64,000 nucleotides of DNA, taken from Trujillonella humicola (lineage in GTDB: Bacteria > Actinomycetota > Actinomycetes > Mycobacteriales > Geodermatophilaceae). This document shows, in pieces, positions 1-7,795 of this stretch. The stretch lies in NCBI RefSeq assembly GCF_046233715.1, contig NZ_JBJNRJ010000007.1, positions 1 to 64,000 of the forward strand. The letters run 5' to 3'. The notes beneath the pieces are model-generated. The model saw only the letters and a list, made by a program, of their open reading frames with translations, did not search any database and was not told the origin of the DNA. The position numbers were made by a program, and so were the translations under genes. The first letter of the stretch is position 1. Every line of letters begins with the position of its first letter.

Positions 1-96
<96 letters not shown>

Positions 97-126
97 CGGC
101 CGCGCCCCCTGACCCGGGGAGGCGCC

Positions 127-1209
127 ATGACCGACCTGCTCGCCATCGGCACGCGCAAGGGGCTGTGGCTCGCGCGCAGCGAGGACGACCGCCGCAGCTG
201 GACCCTCGACGGCCCGCACCTGCTGGCCCAGGAGGTGGCCGCGGTCTCGATCGACACCCGCGGTCCGGTGCCCCGCGTGCTGGCCGGCATCCAGTACGGC
301 CACTGGGGGCCCACCGTGATGCGCTCGGACGACCTCGGCCGCAGCTGGCAGGAGACCGGGGACGGCGCCATCCGCTTCCCGGAGGACACGGGCGCCGCGC
401 TGGCCCGGGTGTGGCAGCTGCGCCCGGACTCCGCCGACCGGCCCGGGGTCGTGTGGGCCGGCTGCGAGCCGCACTCGCTGTGGCGCAGCGAGGACGGCGG
501 CGGCAGCTTCGAGCTGGTCCGCGGTCTGTGGGAGCACCCGCACCGGCCCACCTGGGAACCCGGGGGCGGCGGGGGAGCCGTGCACACCGTGCTGCCCGAC
601 CCCTCCTCGGACCGCGTGCTGGTCGCGATGAGCACCGGCGGGGTGTACCTCAGCGAGGACGGCGGCGGCTCGTGGGAACCGCGCAACAAGGGCATCAGCG
701 CGGTCTTCCTGCCCGACGAGCTGCCCGAGTACGGGCAGTGCGTGCACAAGGTGGCCGTCGACGCCGGCCGCCCCGACCGGATGTACGCCCAGAACCACTT
801 CGGCGTCTTCGCCACCGACGACGCCGGGGTCTCCTGGCGGTCGATCGCCGGTGGGCTGCCGGCAGACTTCGGCTTCCCGATCGCCGCCTCCCCGCACGCC
901 TCGGGAACGGCGTGGGTGGTCCCGCTGGTCGCCGACGTGGAGCGGCTGCCGCCCGGCGGGCGGCTGCGGGTGCACCGCACCCGGGACGGCGGCGGGACCT
1001 GGACCGAGCTGGGGGAGGGGCTGCCCGACGCCAGCTGGGCGGCGGTCATGCGCGACGCGATGTGCGTGGACGACGGCGACCCGACCGGTGTCTACGTGGG
1101 CACCCGCGACGGCTGCGTCTACGCCTCGGCCGACGAGGGGGACTCCTTCCGGCCGGTCGCCGTCCACCTGCCCGACGTCCTGACGGTGAAGGCGGCGAGG
1201 CTGCCGTGA
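127..1209 (+). CDS. BNR/sialidase-type beta-propeller protein
   Basis: 360 residues with recurrent Asp-box (BNR) motifs of the S-x-D-x-G-x-x-W type, for example RSDDLGRSW, RSEDGGGSF, LSEDGGGSW, ATDDAGVSW and RTRDGGGTW. These mark a six- or seven-bladed beta-propeller related to sialidase and photosystem-assembly-factor-like folds. There is no signal peptide, so it is probably cytoplasmic. The ATG follows GGGGAGGC at good spacing. The stop overlaps the GTG of the next gene (MoaD/ThiS-like), so the two are translationally coupled. The Asp boxes define fold, not substrate, and the catalytic residues of true sialidases are not evident. The function is therefore unknown. Confidence 0.8.
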   Translation: MTDLLAIGTRKGLWLARSEDDRRSWTLDGPHLLAQEVAAVSIDTRGPVPRVLAGIQYGHWGPTVMRSDDLGRSWQETGDGAIRFPEDTGAALARVWQLRPDSADRPGVVWAGCEPHSLWRSEDGGGSFELVRGLWEHPHRPTWEPGGGGGAVHTVLPDPSSDRVLVAMSTGGVYLSEDGGGSWEPRNKGISAVFLPDELPEYGQCVHKVAVDAGRPDRMYAQNHFGVFATDDAGVSWRSIAGGLPADFGFPIAASPHASGTAWVVPLVADVERLPPGGRLRVHRTRDGGGTWTELGEGLPDASWAAVMRDAMCVDDGDPTGVYVGTRDGCVYASADEGDSFRPVAVHLPDVLTVKAARLP

Positions 1210-1484
1210 CGGCGGAGGTGGTGCTCCCCGGCGTCCTCGCCGACCTGGCCGGCGGGGCCAAGCACCTCACGGTCGACGGGGGCGGCTCGCTCGCCGACCT
1301 GCTCGACGGGCTGGCCGCGCGGCATCCGCTGCTGGCCCGCCGCATCCGCGACGAGACCGGGGCGGTGCGCCGCTTCGTCAACCTCTACGTCGACGGGGAC
1401 GACGTCCGCTTCGGCCAGGGGTTGGCCACCCCCGTCCCGGACGGCGCGGTCGTGCAGGTGCTCCCGTCCGTCGCGGGCGGCTGA
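1206..1484 (+). CDS. MoaD/ThiS family ubiquitin-like protein
   Basis: 92 residues, starting at a GTG that overlaps the upstream TGA by four bases. The pattern fits the beta-grasp MoaD/ThiS family: a hydrophobic first strand (VVLPGVLADLAGG), a central helix (LADLLDGLAARHP), a loop with FVNLYVDGDDVRF, and a C terminus ending VLPSVAGG. The terminal Gly-Gly is the residue pair thiocarboxylated in family members acting as sulfur carriers for molybdopterin, thiazole or thio-amino-acid synthesis. Which pathway it serves cannot be read from the sequence. Its partner here is the BNR protein rather than an E1-like enzyme, an arrangement whose meaning I cannot infer. Confidence 0.85.
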   Translation: MTAEVVLPGVLADLAGGAKHLTVDGGGSLADLLDGLAARHPLLARRIRDETGAVRRFVNLYVDGDDVRFGQGLATPVPDGAVVQVLPSVAGG

Positions 1485-1491
1485 CCGGGGT

Positions 1492-1737
1492 CTACAGGGT
1501 GGCGAGCTCCGCGCACTCCGGGCACAGCTGCTCGTCGGCGTAGCCCTCCGGTGGCCACGGCGTCTGCTCGTCGACCGCGACGTAGGCGCCGCACAGCGAC
1601 TTGCGGCTGCGGCCGTGCACCTTGCCGATGGTGGCGTGCAGGGGACCGATCCGGCGGGGCTGGAGGCCGTCGGGGGTCCCGACCGCACCGACCATGACCA
1701 CCGCGTGCGCGGTGCCGTAGGCGTAGGCCGTCGTCAT
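1492..1737 (-). CDS. Small uncharacterised protein with Cys pairs
   Basis: 81 residues from ATG 1737 (MTTAYAYGTAHAVVMVG). I do not recognise a named family. It contains LCGAYVAVDE and, near the C terminus, LCPECAEL, so Cys residues from both segments could form a zinc-binding site. It converges with the MoaD-like gene, only seven bases between stops. An upstream in-frame extension to 1878 exists but is arginine-rich and lacks a ribosome site, so the inner ATG is preferred. Function unknown. Confidence 0.6.
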   Translation of the reverse strand: MTTAYAYGTAHAVVMVGAVGTPDGLQPRRIGPLHATIGKVHGRSRKSLCGAYVAVDEQTPWPPEGYADEQLCPECAELATL

Positions 1738-1946
1738 GGCCGCCAGGGTCCGAGCCCGCCGGGGGACGGGCCAGCACCCGGGGGGGCGTGTCCGTTCCAC
1801 CCGTCCCACCCGTCCCAGCCGGCACGCAGCGGCGTGCGCCGCCCGGGGAGGCCGGCCGCGCATGGCAGCTCTCCCCACCGTTTCCGGCGACTTTCGGCAG
1901 GTCAGCGTCCCGAACGCGCCGGGCCAGGCCGCCTAGCGTCGTCGGC

Positions 1947-2333
1947 ATGCAGACCCGAGTCGACGTCCGCCCCGTCCTCGAGGCCCTCGCGGCCGACGAC
2001 CAGCCGGTGACGATGTTCGCGCTGCTGGCGCGGCTGAACCCGCGGCCGGCCCACGGTGACGCCGCGGCCTGGCGGCAGCGTCAGGTCGAGCTGCTGGAGT
2101 GCTTCACCCGCGCCCACGAGGCCGGCCACCTCGACTCGCTGCCGCGCGAGCCGGGCCAGGTGACCGAGACCTTCGCGCTCACCGCGCGAGGGCGCGACCT
2201 GCTCACCACCGACGTGACCCGGCCGTTCTCGCGCATCGCCGGCGACCGCCCCACGGACACGCCGCCGCCGGCAGTGGAGCGCTCCGGCGGTCGCTGGGTG
2301 GTGCGGGGCCGCACCAGCGTCCGGATCGGCTGA
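1947..2333 (+). CDS. Uncharacterised protein, possible winged-helix fold
   Basis: 128 residues from ATG 1947 (MQTRVDVRPVLEALAADDQ). The middle part (VTMFALLARLNPRP... ELLECFTRAHEAGHL... TFALTARGRDLLTTD) alternates helices and ends in a beta-wing-like stretch, which suggests a winged-helix DNA-binding fold, but there is no decisive motif. The 209 bases between it and the divergent 81-residue gene probably hold both promoters. It converges with prfC. I assign no function. Confidence 0.6.
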   Translation: MQTRVDVRPVLEALAADDQPVTMFALLARLNPRPAHGDAAAWRQRQVELLECFTRAHEAGHLDSLPREPGQVTETFALTARGRDLLTTDVTRPFSRIAGDRPTDTPPPAVERSGGRWVVRGRTSVRIG

Positions 2334-2370
2334 CGCCCCCCAGTCGCGGAGGTGGGTGGGCGGAGGTGGG

Positions 2371-3993
2371 TCAGCTCAGCTGGGCGGCGACGAGCGGCTC
2401 GAGGGTCACCCCGGGCTTGTCGCGGAGCACACCCATCACCCACTTGGTGGTGAACAGGGCGAGCAGCTCGCCGTCGGCACGCCGCATGACCTCCGTGCCA
2501 CTGGAGGCGGTGATGATCGGCACCGAGGCCTCGTCGGTGCGCATGGCCAGGGAGTACGGCAGCGGCTCGAGGCTGATGCGGGCGCCGAACTCGTGCTCCA
2601 TGCGGTGGGCGGCCACCTCGAACTGCATGGGGCCGACGACGGCGAACACCGGGGCGCCGTCCCCGCGGCGCTCGGAGGTCAGCACCTGCACCACGCCCTC
2701 GCCGGCGAGGGTCTCGATGCCCTTGCGGAACTGCTTGTACCGGCTGGTGTCGGCTACCCGCGCGACCGAGAAGTGCTCGGGCGCGAAGGTGGTGACGGGG
2801 GGATAGCGCACCGGCCGCTCGACGAACAGGGTGTCGCCGACACCGAGCGCCGCGGCGTTGACCAGGCCGACGACGTCCCCGGGGAACGCCGTCTCGATGG
2901 TCTCCCGGTCGCGGCCGAACACCTGCTGGGCGTACTTGGTGGCGAACGGCCGGCCGGTGGCGGCGTTGGTGACCACCATGCCGCGCTCGAACACCCCGGA
3001 GCAGACCCGGATGTAGGCCAGCCGGTCGCGGTGACCGGTGTCCATCCCGGCCTGCACCTTGAACACGAAGGCGCTGAACGGCGCGTCGAGCGGGTGTGCC
3101 CGGCCGTCGGCGTCGGGCCGGGGCGCGGGCGGCGGCGCCAGGTCCACGAGGACGTCGAGCAGCTGGCCGACGCCGAAGTTGGAGACGGCGGAGGCGAACA
3201 GCACCGGTGTCGTGACGCCGGAGAGGAACAGCTCCTGGTCGTGCTCGGCGCCGGTCTCGGCGAGCAGCTCGGACTCCTCGACGGCCTGCGTCCAGGCGTC
3301 GCCCTCGCGAGCGGCCGCGGCCTCGGCGGGGACCACCTCCTCCGGGGCGATCGTGGCGCCGCCCGCGGTCCGGGTGAAGTGCCGGTAGGTGCCGTCGCGG
3401 CGGTCGAGCACGCCGCGGAAGTCGCCGGCGATGCCCACCGGCCAGGTCAGCGGCGTGGGTGTGAGGCCGGTGCGCTCGGTGATCTCGTCCATCAGCGCGA
3501 GGGCGTCGAGGCCGGGCCGGTCCCACTTGTTGACCACCGTGATGATCGGGATGCCGCGGTGCTTGCAGACCGCGAACAGCTTCATGGTCTGGGTCTCCAG
3601 GCCCTTGGCCGCGTCGACCAGCATCACCGCGGCGTCGACCGCCGTGAGCACCCGGTAGGTGTCCTCGGAGAAGTCGGCGTGACCCGGGGTGTCCAGCAGG
3701 TTCACCACGGCGTCCCGGTAGGAGAACTGCAGGGCCGCGGAGGTGATGGAGATGCCGCGGTCGCGCTCCATCTCCATCCAGTCGCTGACCGTGCCGCGGC
3801 GGCCGGCCTTTCCGTGCACGGCGCCGGCCTGCCCGATCACGCGGGCGTGCAACGCCAGGGCCTCGGTCAGCGTGGACTTGCCCGCGTCGGGGTGGCTGAT
3901 GACGGCGAAGGTCCGCCGCCGGGCCGCCTCGGCGGCCACGTCCACCCGGAAGGCCCCTGACGGGCCGGCGGCGGTCGGGGCGGCGGTGCTCAC
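2371..3993 (-). CDS. prfC: Peptide chain release factor 3
   Basis: 540 residues, GTG start. RF3 is a GTPase of the EF-G class that removes RF1/RF2 from the ribosome after peptide release. All GTP-binding motifs are present near the N terminus: HPDAGKST (P-loop), RGISITSA (switch I), DTPGHADF (G3) and NKWDRPG (G4). Domains II and III follow, with the RF3-typical FKVQAGMDTGHRDRLAY and GPMQFEVAAHRMEHEFG segments. Length matches the family. It stands alone between convergent neighbours on its 3' side and the zwf terminator on its 5' side. The start has AGGGAG upstream. Confidence 0.97.
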   Translation of the reverse strand: MSTAAPTAAGPSGAFRVDVAAEAARRRTFAVISHPDAGKSTLTEALALHARVIGQAGAVHGKAGRRGTVSDWMEMERDRGISITSAALQFSYRDAVVNLLDTPGHADFSEDTYRVLTAVDAAVMLVDAAKGLETQTMKLFAVCKHRGIPIITVVNKWDRPGLDALALMDEITERTGLTPTPLTWPVGIAGDFRGVLDRRDGTYRHFTRTAGGATIAPEEVVPAEAAAAREGDAWTQAVEESELLAETGAEHDQELFLSGVTTPVLFASAVSNFGVGQLLDVLVDLAPPPAPRPDADGRAHPLDAPFSAFVFKVQAGMDTGHRDRLAYIRVCSGVFERGMVVTNAATGRPFATKYAQQVFGRDRETIETAFPGDVVGLVNAAALGVGDTLFVERPVRYPPVTTFAPEHFSVARVADTSRYKQFRKGIETLAGEGVVQVLTSERRGDGAPVFAVVGPMQFEVAAHRMEHEFGARISLEPLPYSLAMRTDEASVPIITASSGTEVMRRADGELLALFTTKWVMGVLRDKPGVTLEPLVAAQLS

Positions 3994-4048
3994 GAGTGGC
4001 TCTCCCTGGGGGTGCGGATCGTCCGGGGGCGGGTCCGACGCGGACAGG

Positions 4049-4084
4049 CGAGAGGCCCCGGCCGGTTCCGACCGGGGCCTCTCG
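4049..4084 (-). terminator. Strong hairpin terminator after zwf
   Basis: A perfect 13-base-pair inverted repeat (arms 4049-4061 and 4072-4084, arm sequence CGAGAGGCCCCGG) with a 10-base loop lies between the zwf stop and the prfC start. No T-tract is obvious, as is usual in high-GC actinobacteria. It most likely ends the glsB-GH15-zwf transcript before prfC, which is transcribed in the same direction. Confidence 0.75.
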
Positions 4085-4148
4085 TCGCCTGCGGGCGGGT
4101 CCCGGCGCCGCGGACGTGGCCGGACCCGTGGCCCGGCGACTCCTCAGG

Positions 4149-5528
4149 TTACCGGCTGCCGGCCTGCACCCCGGTCCGGTCCCCGGGCCCGTCCGAACCC
4201 GCCGGGTACTCCAGCAGGGGGACCTCGCCGGCTGCCCAGGCCGCCAGCACCGGCTCGACGATCCGCCAGCCCTCCTCGGCCTCGACGTCGCTGATGGACA
4301 GCGTGGTGTCCCCGTCCAGGAGCTCCCGCAGCAGGAGCCCGTAGGCAGGCAGGTCGTGCGGCGCCAGCCGCGCGCCGAGCACCTCCCGCTCGAGGTCGAA
4401 CGGGTCGCCCGCGCCGTTGAGGTTGAGCTCCAGCGCGATGGCGTCCGGGGACAGCGTCAGGCGCAGCACGTCCGGCTCGGGTTCGGCGTCCAGGAACGGC
4501 AGGTGCGGGACCGGCCGGAACCGGACGACGATCTCCTGCCGGTCGGCGCCCAGGGCCTTGCCGGTGCGCAGGTGGAACGGCACGCCCGCCCACCGCCAGT
4601 TGTCCACGGTCACGGTGAGCTCGGCGAAGGTCTCGGTCTGCCGGGCCGGGTCGACGCCGTCCTCGGCGGCGTAGTCGGGCAGCTCGCGGCCGCCGGCGCG
4701 TCCCGCGGTGTACCGGCCGCGGACGCTGCCGGTCCGGGGGTCGGCCGGCCGGACTGCGCGCAGCACGTCGGCCTTGCGGGCGGGCAGGGAGGTCGCGTCC
4801 AGGGCCAGCGGGGGCTCCATCGCCACGATCGCGAGGAGCTGCAGCAGGTGGTTCTGCACCATGTCGCGCAGGGCCCCGGCCGAGTCGTAGTAGCCGGCCC
4901 GGCCCTCCAGCCCGAGCGTCTCGTCGGCGACGATCTCCACCCGCTCGATGTGCGCGGCGTTCCAGATCGGCTCGAAGACCCGGTTGGCGAAGCGCAGGCC
5001 GAGGACGTTGAGCACCGTCTGCTTGGCCAGGAAGTGGTCGACCCGGAAGACCGCCTCCTCGGGCAGCAGCCCGTGCAGCAGCTCGTTGAGCGCCCGGGCC
5101 TCGGTCAGGTCGGCGCCGAACGGCTTCTCCACGACCAGCCGCGCGCCCTCGGGCAGCCCGATGTCGGTCAGCGCGGTCACGACCGGGTGGAACAGGGTGT
5201 GCGGCAGGGCCAGGTAGACCACGGGCTCGGTGTCCACGCCGGCGAGCGCCGCGCGCAGGTCGGCCGGGTCGGTGACGTCGGCCCGGGCGTAGTGCAGCCG
5301 GTCGAGGAGCCGTCGGTGCGCGTCGTCCGGCAGGTCGCCGGCGTGCGCGGCCAGCCGGTCGCGGGCCCAGTCGCGGTAGGCGTCGTCGTCCCAGTCCTCG
5401 CGCGCCACCGCGAGCAGTCCGGTGCCGTCGGGGAGGGCGCCGGTTTCGTACAGGCGGGCGAGCGAGGGGAGGAGGAGCCGGCCGGTGAGGTCTCCCGTGC
5501 CGCCCAGGACGACGAACGAGCGGGTCAT
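4149..5528 (-). CDS. zwf: Glucose-6-phosphate dehydrogenase
   Basis: 459 residues. It oxidises glucose 6-phosphate to 6-phosphogluconolactone, feeding the oxidative pentose phosphate pathway with NADPH. The N-terminal Rossmann motif reads GGTGDLTGRLLLPSL. The substrate-binding signature, usually RIDHYLGKE, reads RVDHFLAKQ here, retaining the Asp-His and the Lys but changing the Gly and Glu. The C-terminal domain has the usual MVQNHLLQLLAIVAMEPP stretch. The ATG start overlaps the GH15 stop by four bases (ATGA), so the two are co-translated. The unusual signature and short length suggest a divergent subfamily that could prefer a different cofactor; overall assignment is solid. Confidence 0.93.
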   Translation of the reverse strand: MTRSFVVLGGTGDLTGRLLLPSLARLYETGALPDGTGLLAVAREDWDDDAYRDWARDRLAAHAGDLPDDAHRRLLDRLHYARADVTDPADLRAALAGVDTEPVVYLALPHTLFHPVVTALTDIGLPEGARLVVEKPFGADLTEARALNELLHGLLPEEAVFRVDHFLAKQTVLNVLGLRFANRVFEPIWNAAHIERVEIVADETLGLEGRAGYYDSAGALRDMVQNHLLQLLAIVAMEPPLALDATSLPARKADVLRAVRPADPRTGSVRGRYTAGRAGGRELPDYAAEDGVDPARQTETFAELTVTVDNWRWAGVPFHLRTGKALGADRQEIVVRFRPVPHLPFLDAEPEPDVLRLTLSPDAIALELNLNGAGDPFDLEREVLGARLAPHDLPAYGLLLRELLDGDTTLSISDVEAEEGWRIVEPVLAAWAAGEVPLLEYPAGSDGPGDRTGVQAGSR

Positions 5529-7378
5529 CCCGCGCCCCGCCCGCCGGCCTCGGCGCGCGCCAGCTTGACCCCGCTGGCGATCAGGCCGAGGTGGCTGAAC
5601 GCCTGCGGGAAGTTGCCGAGGAACGCGCCGCTGCCCGGGTCGATCTCCTCCGACAGCAGCCCGAGCCGGTTGGTCCGGCCGCACAGGGAGTCGAACAGCT
5701 CGTGGGCCTCGTCCAGCCGCCCCTGGCCGGTCAGGTTGTCGGTCAGCCAGAAGCTGCACAGCACGAAGGCCCCCTCGCCGCCGGGCAGCCCGTCGTCGGA
5801 CTCCTCGTGCAGGTAGCGGTAGAGCAGCCCGTCGCCGGCGTCCAGGTGCCGGCGGACCGCCTCGGTCGTGGACACCATCCGCGGGTCGTCGAAGGGCACC
5901 AGGCCGCGCAGCGGCAGGGTGAGCAGGGCGGCGTCCAGCCCGCCGCGACCGGTGCCGTCGTCGGCGGCGAGCTGCTCGGTGAACGACTGCCGGTCGGGGT
6001 CCCACGCCCGGTCGAGCACGGCGGTGCGGATCCGGTCGAGCTCCGTGCGCCACCGGTCGCGCGGGTGGTCCAGGCGCCGGGCCTCGGCGATCCGCAGCGC
6101 GCGCTCGACCGCCACGGCGCACATGGCCACGGAGTAGGTGAAGGGCCGGCCCGCGCTGCGGACCTCCCAGATGCCGTGGTCGGGGGTCGACCAGTTCTCG
6201 ATCGCGCCCTCGGTGAGGTCGCACAGGACCCGCCAGAGGTGCTCGTCCACCCGCCCGCCGCCGTCGACCCATCCCCAGGCGACGTCGAGCAGCTCGCCGT
6301 AGACGTCGTGCTGGGTCTGCCCGGCGGCGCCGTTGCCCCAGCGCACCGGCGCGGAGCCCCGGTACCCCGAGAGGGCGGCGTCCTCGGTCTCGGGCGGGGG
6401 CTGCCCGCCGTCGAGGGCGTACATCAGGTGCGGCTGCCCGTCGCGCTCGACGTTGGTCAGCGTCCACGCGAGGAACGCCCGCGACTCGGCCGGCATGCCG
6501 ACCTGGCGCAGGGCGTAGGTGGAGAACGCGGCGTCGCGCACCCAGGTGAAGCGGTAGTCCCAGTTCCGCACGCCGCCGATCTCCTCGGGCAGCGAGGACG
6601 TCGCCGCGGCCATGATCGCCCCGCTGGGCACGTGGTCGAGGAGTTTCAGGGCCATCGCGGAGCGGAGCACCAGACCGCGGTGGGGGCCCTCGTACCGGAG
6701 CTTCCCCGCCCAGGCCCGCCAGGCCTGGGCCGTCTGGTGCACGACTGCGCCGGGATCGACGCGGTCCAGCAACCGGGTGGTGCCCGACCAGTGCAGCGAG
6801 ACGGTCAGGCGCTCTCCGGCGCGCAACGGGACGGTCGCGCCGATCGACCCGTCCGGGGCGACGTCGAGGTCGTGCGAGCACCACAGCACGAGCACGAGGT
6901 CGGGGCGGGTGGGCCAGTGGATCCGCCAGGCCCCGCTCTCCCGGGTGACGCGCACGTCGTCGCGGGGGGCGAGCCGCACGTGCAGGTCCGCGCTGCCCGA
7001 GACCACCCGCGCCACCCGCAGCAGCTCGCTGCGACCGGCCGGGACCAGCTCCTCGAGGTCGGCCCCCGAGCGCAGCGCCAGGCAGTCGGTGAGCTCGACG
7101 ACGCCGTCCGGCCCGGCGAGCTGGGTGATCAGCACGTTGCTCTCGTCGAGGTAGCGCTGGTCACCGCCGCGCAGGCCGCGGGGCGCCATGGTGAAGGAGC
7201 CCCCGCGCCGGGGGTCGAGGAGGCCGGCCAGGAACGGCGGGCTGTCGAACTCGGGCAGGCACAGCCACGGGATCGACCCGTCCCGGGCGACCAGCGCGCA
7301 GGTGGCGCCGTCCCCGATGAGCCCGTGGTCCTCGATGGGCAGATGACCGTCGACGGGCTCCAGCGGGTCCGGCGCCAC
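5525..7378 (-). CDS. Glycoside hydrolase family 15 protein (glucoamylase/trehalase type)
   Basis: 617 residues, GTG start. N-terminal beta-sandwich domain begins PIEDHGLIGDGATCALVARDGSIPWLCLP, typical of bacterial GH15 enzymes. The (alpha/alpha)6 catalytic domain includes GGVRNWDYRFTWVRDAAFS. Candidate catalytic acids are in HGIWEVR and in GEGAFVLCSFWLTDNL. Family members hydrolyse alpha-glucosidic bonds, and in actinobacteria several are trehalases. No signal peptide, so it acts in the cytoplasm. It starts eight bases after the GlsB-like gene and overlaps zwf by four bases, so released glucose units would feed directly into the pentose phosphate pathway. Trehalose or maltodextrin as substrate cannot be decided. 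Confidence 0.93.
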   Translation of the reverse strand: MAPDPLEPVDGHLPIEDHGLIGDGATCALVARDGSIPWLCLPEFDSPPFLAGLLDPRRGGSFTMAPRGLRGGDQRYLDESNVLITQLAGPDGVVELTDCLALRSGADLEELVPAGRSELLRVARVVSGSADLHVRLAPRDDVRVTRESGAWRIHWPTRPDLVLVLWCSHDLDVAPDGSIGATVPLRAGERLTVSLHWSGTTRLLDRVDPGAVVHQTAQAWRAWAGKLRYEGPHRGLVLRSAMALKLLDHVPSGAIMAAATSSLPEEIGGVRNWDYRFTWVRDAAFSTYALRQVGMPAESRAFLAWTLTNVERDGQPHLMYALDGGQPPPETEDAALSGYRGSAPVRWGNGAAGQTQHDVYGELLDVAWGWVDGGGRVDEHLWRVLCDLTEGAIENWSTPDHGIWEVRSAGRPFTYSVAMCAVAVERALRIAEARRLDHPRDRWRTELDRIRTAVLDRAWDPDRQSFTEQLAADDGTGRGGLDAALLTLPLRGLVPFDDPRMVSTTEAVRRHLDAGDGLLYRYLHEESDDGLPGGEGAFVLCSFWLTDNLTGQGRLDEAHELFDSLCGRTNRLGLLSEEIDPGSGAFLGNFPQAFSHLGLIASGVKLARAEAGGRGAG

Positions 7379-7386
7379 CGCGGTGC

Positions 7387-7662
7387 TCAGAGGGCCCGGC
7401 TGCTGCTGCGCCGGCCCGTGACGGCGACGTAGATGCCGAGCACGATGATCGCGCCGATCGTCGAGCCGATGAAGCCGGCCGTCCCGATCTCGAAGCCGTT
7501 CCCGCTGATGACGTTGCCCAGCAGGTTGCCGACCAGCGAGCCGATGATCCCCAGCACGATCGTGCCGAGGATGCTCAGGTCCTGCTTGCCGGGGATGACG
7601 GCCCGGGCGATGAGCCCGGCCACCAGTCCGATGACGATCAGGACGATGATGTTCCAGATCAT
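7387..7662 (-). CDS. GlsB/YeaQ/YmgE family stress membrane protein
   Basis: 91 residues from ATG 7662, preceded by a clear AGGAG. Three hydrophobic, glycine-rich segments (IIVLIVIGLVAGLIARAVIPG, ILGTIVLGIIGSLVGNLLG, GFIGSTIGAIIVLGIYVAV) match the GlsB/YeaQ/YmgE family, the transglycosylase-associated proteins linked to general and envelope stress. It is a small inner-membrane protein of unknown biochemical activity. It is the first gene of a tight reverse-strand set with GH15 and zwf, suggesting stress-induced carbohydrate mobilisation. A frame extension upstream is not credible. Confidence 0.92.
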   Translation of the reverse strand: MIWNIIVLIVIGLVAGLIARAVIPGKQDLSILGTIVLGIIGSLVGNLLGNVISGNGFEIGTAGFIGSTIGAIIVLGIYVAVTGRRSSSRAL

Positions 7663-7686
7663 GAGGGGCTCCTCGTGTGTCCTCAG

Positions 7687-7703
7687 GCCCCCGCTCTGGG
7701 GGC
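7687..7703 (-). terminator. Short GC hairpin downstream of AI-2E gene
   Basis: GCCCCC (7687-7692) and GGGGGC (7698-7703) flank a five-base loop between the AI-2E-family gene and the GlsB-like gene, both on the minus strand. It may terminate the AI-2E transcript or sit in the glsB 5' leader. The stem is short, so confidence is low. Confidence 0.35.
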
Positions 7704-7795
7704 GACGGGAACGCTGTGCCCCGATGCCGCGATCTTGAACATGACGAATCGGTGACGATCCTCCTCGGGCCCGCGACGCGAGGTCGCGATGGGCC

